Source of the DNA: Caulobacterales bacterium
GTDB taxonomy: Bacteria > Pseudomonadota > Alphaproteobacteria > Caulobacterales > Caulobacteraceae
DNA: 64,000 nt
Assembly (NCBI GenBank): GCA_017302105.1
Contig: JAFLCS010000001.1
Span: forward strand, 558,001 to 622,000
Direction of reading: 5' to 3'
A program made the position numbers and the translations under genes. Numbering within the stretch: position 1 is the first letter of the stretch; each line of letters starts with the position of its first letter. A model generated the notes under the pieces. The model did no database searches, had not been told where the DNA came from, and was given only the letters and a program-made list of their open reading frames with translations. Shown piece after piece: positions 62,431 through 64,000 of this stretch.

Positions 62431-62897
62431 TGCAGGGGCCGGTTCTTGCGTTCGGCCAGGCCGAACCCGGGGTCGTCTATCGGGACCGGCCCTGCGCCTT
62501 TGGCATAGCCGAGCGCGACGGGCTGATCGCCTGCGTGCGCGTCGATCGTGGCGACCGGTCCTATTTCGACCTGCCAGGCGGCGCGGTCGACGGCCAGGAG
62601 ACGGAGGCGCAGGCCCTGGCCCGCGAGTTCCTCGAAGAGACAGGGCTGACGGTTCGGGGTCTGGCCTGCATCGGGCGCACGGCCCAGGTGTTCCGGCGGT
62701 CCACAGGGGAGCCGTTGCGTAACCTGTCCGGCGTCTGGACTGCTGAGGTGTTGGGATATCAGCCGACCGCCAAGATCGAACAGGACCATGAGCTGGTCTG
62801 GCTGGCTCCGCTGGAGGCCCTGGCGCGGGTCCGACATGAGGCTCACGCCTGGGCGATTACCCTATGGCTACGATCTCGCCAGAACACCCTTGCCTGA
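62430..62897 (+). CDS. NUDIX hydrolase
   Basis: A 155-residue NUDIX enzyme. The Nudix box has the pattern Gx5Ex7REUxEExGU at about 53-75 (LPGGAVDGQETEAQ, then ALAREFLEETGLTV). It hydrolyses nucleoside diphosphates linked to another group; the substrate cannot be assigned. The ATG at 62430 overlaps the nuclease stop (TGATG), which suggests coupled expression. Confidence 0.9.
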   Translation: MQGPVLAFGQAEPGVVYRDRPCAFGIAERDGLIACVRVDRGDRSYFDLPGGAVDGQETEAQALAREFLEETGLTVRGLACIGRTAQVFRRSTGEPLRNLSGVWTAEVLGYQPTAKIEQDHELVWLAPLEALARVRHEAHAWAITLWLRSRQNTLA

Positions 62898-62964
62898 CGC
62901 GGGTATCTCGGATGAGATACCCGAGGCCGCGCTCTGGCGGCAAAACGGATCAAGGAAGCTCACC

Positions 62965-63117
62965 ATGGACAAGGGCAAGTCAGGCCAGGGCGGCAAGCCC
63001 GGCATGGGTGGCGGCAAGCAGGACGCCGGCGGCAAGTCGGCGGGCACGCCCCCTCCGGGCATGAAGGTCGGTGGTGGCGCAGATGCCAAGCCGATCGGCC
63101 AGCCGGGCAAGAAGTAG
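62965..63117 (+). CDS. Small Gly/Lys-rich protein
   Basis: A 50-residue product beginning MDKGKSGQGGKPGMGGGKQD and ending in GKK, extremely rich in Gly and Lys and predicted disordered. AAGGA 9 bp upstream gives a fair start. No family is known to me. Such proteins may be nucleic-acid-associated or stress-related, but that is a guess. Confidence 0.5.
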   Translation: MDKGKSGQGGKPGMGGGKQDAGGKSAGTPPPGMKVGGGADAKPIGQPGKK

Positions 63118-63290
63118 GTCAACCCAACCCCTTCGGTTTGTTCCTGTTCGCTCTTCGTAGAGCTGACGGGAGATCCCAGGGCGGCACGAAAGGCCAGGGC
63201 GGAGCGCGCAGCCCATTGGTACGCACTGCCTGGATCCTGAGCGGTGCGCCTGACGATCGCGCCACGCGGGGGGCGGCTGACAGGTTGGAG

Positions 63291-63887
63291 TCAGTCGGCC
63301 TCCATCACGGCCTCAAGGGTGCGGCGCGCCCGTTCGCGGCCCTCCTCACTGTTCCCGAACGAACAGGTGAAGGTGTGGCTCGATGAGTTGTTGCCGGTGT
63401 CCTGATCACGTCGTGCGCTGGCGCTTTGCTCGCAGTTGTCGCCGACGGCCCGTCGACTCTCGCTGAAGGCCAGGCCATCAGGATCGCCGACCCCGGTCGC
63501 CGCAGGCGGCGGCGCGGCCATCGCCTCAGCATAGACGCCGCCGGCGGTGCCGGACGTCAGGGCGGCGCGCGCGCGCTCGGCGCGGCGGTACAGCGCGCGC
63601 TGTTCGCGCCGACAGTCAGAGCGGTTCTGACCCGCAACAAGACGGTCGTCCGCACAGGCGACGTCAGCCCAGGCCATGGAGTCGCCCGCAGCGAACGCCT
63701 CAGGCGGAACCAGTCCGGCCTCGGCCTCAAGCATGGTCAGGCAGGCGGCGTCCGCAGAGCGGCTGAAGAGGCAGACGTCCAGCTGAGCCTGGGCCTCGGT
63801 CCGGGGCGCCGGGGTCGCCGTCACCCCCGCGGGCGGGTCCTGAACCCCGACCAGAACCAGGGCCGCAATCAGCAGTGTCGAAATCAT
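63291..63887 (-). CDS. Secreted protein of unknown function
   Basis: A 198-residue exported protein with signal MISTLLIAALVLVGVQDPPA. The mature region has several Cys (DVCLFSRSADAACLTMLEAE, DVACADDRL, RSDCRREQRA, DNCEQS, FTCSFGN) and ends in a charged helix. No domain is recognised. The start overlaps the stop of the upstream partial gene by ATGA, so it is in an operon with it. Confidence 0.65.
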   Translation of the reverse strand: MISTLLIAALVLVGVQDPPAGVTATPAPRTEAQAQLDVCLFSRSADAACLTMLEAEAGLVPPEAFAAGDSMAWADVACADDRLVAGQNRSDCRREQRALYRRAERARAALTSGTAGGVYAEAMAAPPPAATGVGDPDGLAFSESRRAVGDNCEQSASARRDQDTGNNSSSHTFTCSFGNSEEGRERARRTLEAVMEAD

Positions 63888-64000
63888 CGGTCGATTTCTT
63901 CTCCAGATGGCCGAACGATGCGCCGCAGGCGCTCCACCTCCTCGCGGGCGCGCGGGTCATCGGAGCCGCCGACACACGAAATGCCGACTGAGCGTTCGAT
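63884..64000 (-). CDS. Partial gene cut by the window edge (C-terminus)
   Basis: The minus-strand frame from 64000 to the TGA at 63884-63886 encodes 38 residues, ending VRPSGEEIDR with SVGISCVGGSDDPRA upstream. It ends in a 4-bp ATGA overlap with the next gene. The N-terminal part is outside the window, so identity cannot be given. Confidence 0.5.
   Translation of the reverse strand: MERSVGISCVGGSDDPRAREEVERLRRIVRPSGEEIDR

Noticed and set aside
63138-63386. An 82-codon plus-strand frame near the end
   Set aside because: It overlaps the convergent secreted-protein gene, has no ATG or ribosome site, and has shadow-like composition.

Overview
The window reads as chromosomal core DNA of a Caulobacterales alphaproteobacterium, most likely Brevundimonas or a close relative. 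The support is very high GC, a DivL-type kinase with Tyr in place of the phospho-accepting His, a CC0125/CC1285-type lipoprotein, a TonB-dependent receptor, polar-lipid, cytochrome c and ubiquinone genes in alphaproteobacterial arrangements, and dense packing with many 4-bp ATGA overlaps. I see no insertion sequence, prophage, CRISPR array, rRNA operon or replication origin.

Layout. 1-9.1 kb: rpmJ with a clear sigma-70-type promoter, a lytic transglycosylase, small lipoproteins, a HAD hydrolase behind divL, a metalloprotease, a GT4 glycosyltransferase, an aminoacyl-tRNA-editing protein and an Hpt protein. 9.2-10.5 kb: tRNA-Lys(CTT), tRNA-Arg(CCT) and tRNA-Ser(CGA) with two small ORFs. 10.5-22.2 kb: msrA, a GT39 enzyme, a TonB receptor, aguA-aguB (agmatine to putrescine), a class A acid phosphatase, rluD, phoD and an orphan exbD. 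22.3-31.5 kb: folE, cysS, a YcaQ-like protein, a nonsense-interrupted membrane gene next to an XRE regulator, ppk2-ubiA, a DUF3298 lipoprotein and ubiE-ubiB. 31.5-38.1 kb: a Gly/His/Cys-rich secreted protein, an SDHAF4-like assembly factor, an aldehyde dehydrogenase and ccmF-ccmG-ccmH-ccmI. 38.2-48.2 kb: an XRE regulator, an IMPase-family phosphatase, a hydrolase plus two exported methyltransferase-like proteins, a small heat-shock gene, two tandem pentapeptide-repeat proteins, a RibD-type deaminase, gpmA and kdsD. 48.2-64 kb: panD/panB-panC, an SDR, lspA and a DUF3035 lipoprotein, mutL, a low-Mr phosphatase, etfAB, a HIG1-cobalamin adenosyltransferase-GNAT operon, TetR and MarR regulators, a Rieske oxygenase, pgsA, an S1/P1 nuclease, a NUDIX hydrolase and two uncharacterised genes, the last cut by the window edge.

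Functional links. Pantothenate synthesis (panBCD), agmatine catabolism (aguAB), cytochrome c maturation (ccmFGHI, with no ccmE beside it) and quinone synthesis (ubiA, ubiE, ubiB) form recognisable modules. Nearly everything is housekeeping. I found no convincing new defence or mobile system.

The observations most worth checking are: a ROSE-type RNA thermometer with a heat-shock-type promoter in front of hsp20; the in-frame amber codon in the membrane gene coupled to an XRE regulator under a dyad-spanning promoter; a palindromic repeat that appears inserted in frame at the ccmG-ccmH junction; a pair of secreted methyltransferase-fold paralogues; and a 43-residue membrane peptide translationally coupled to kdsD.
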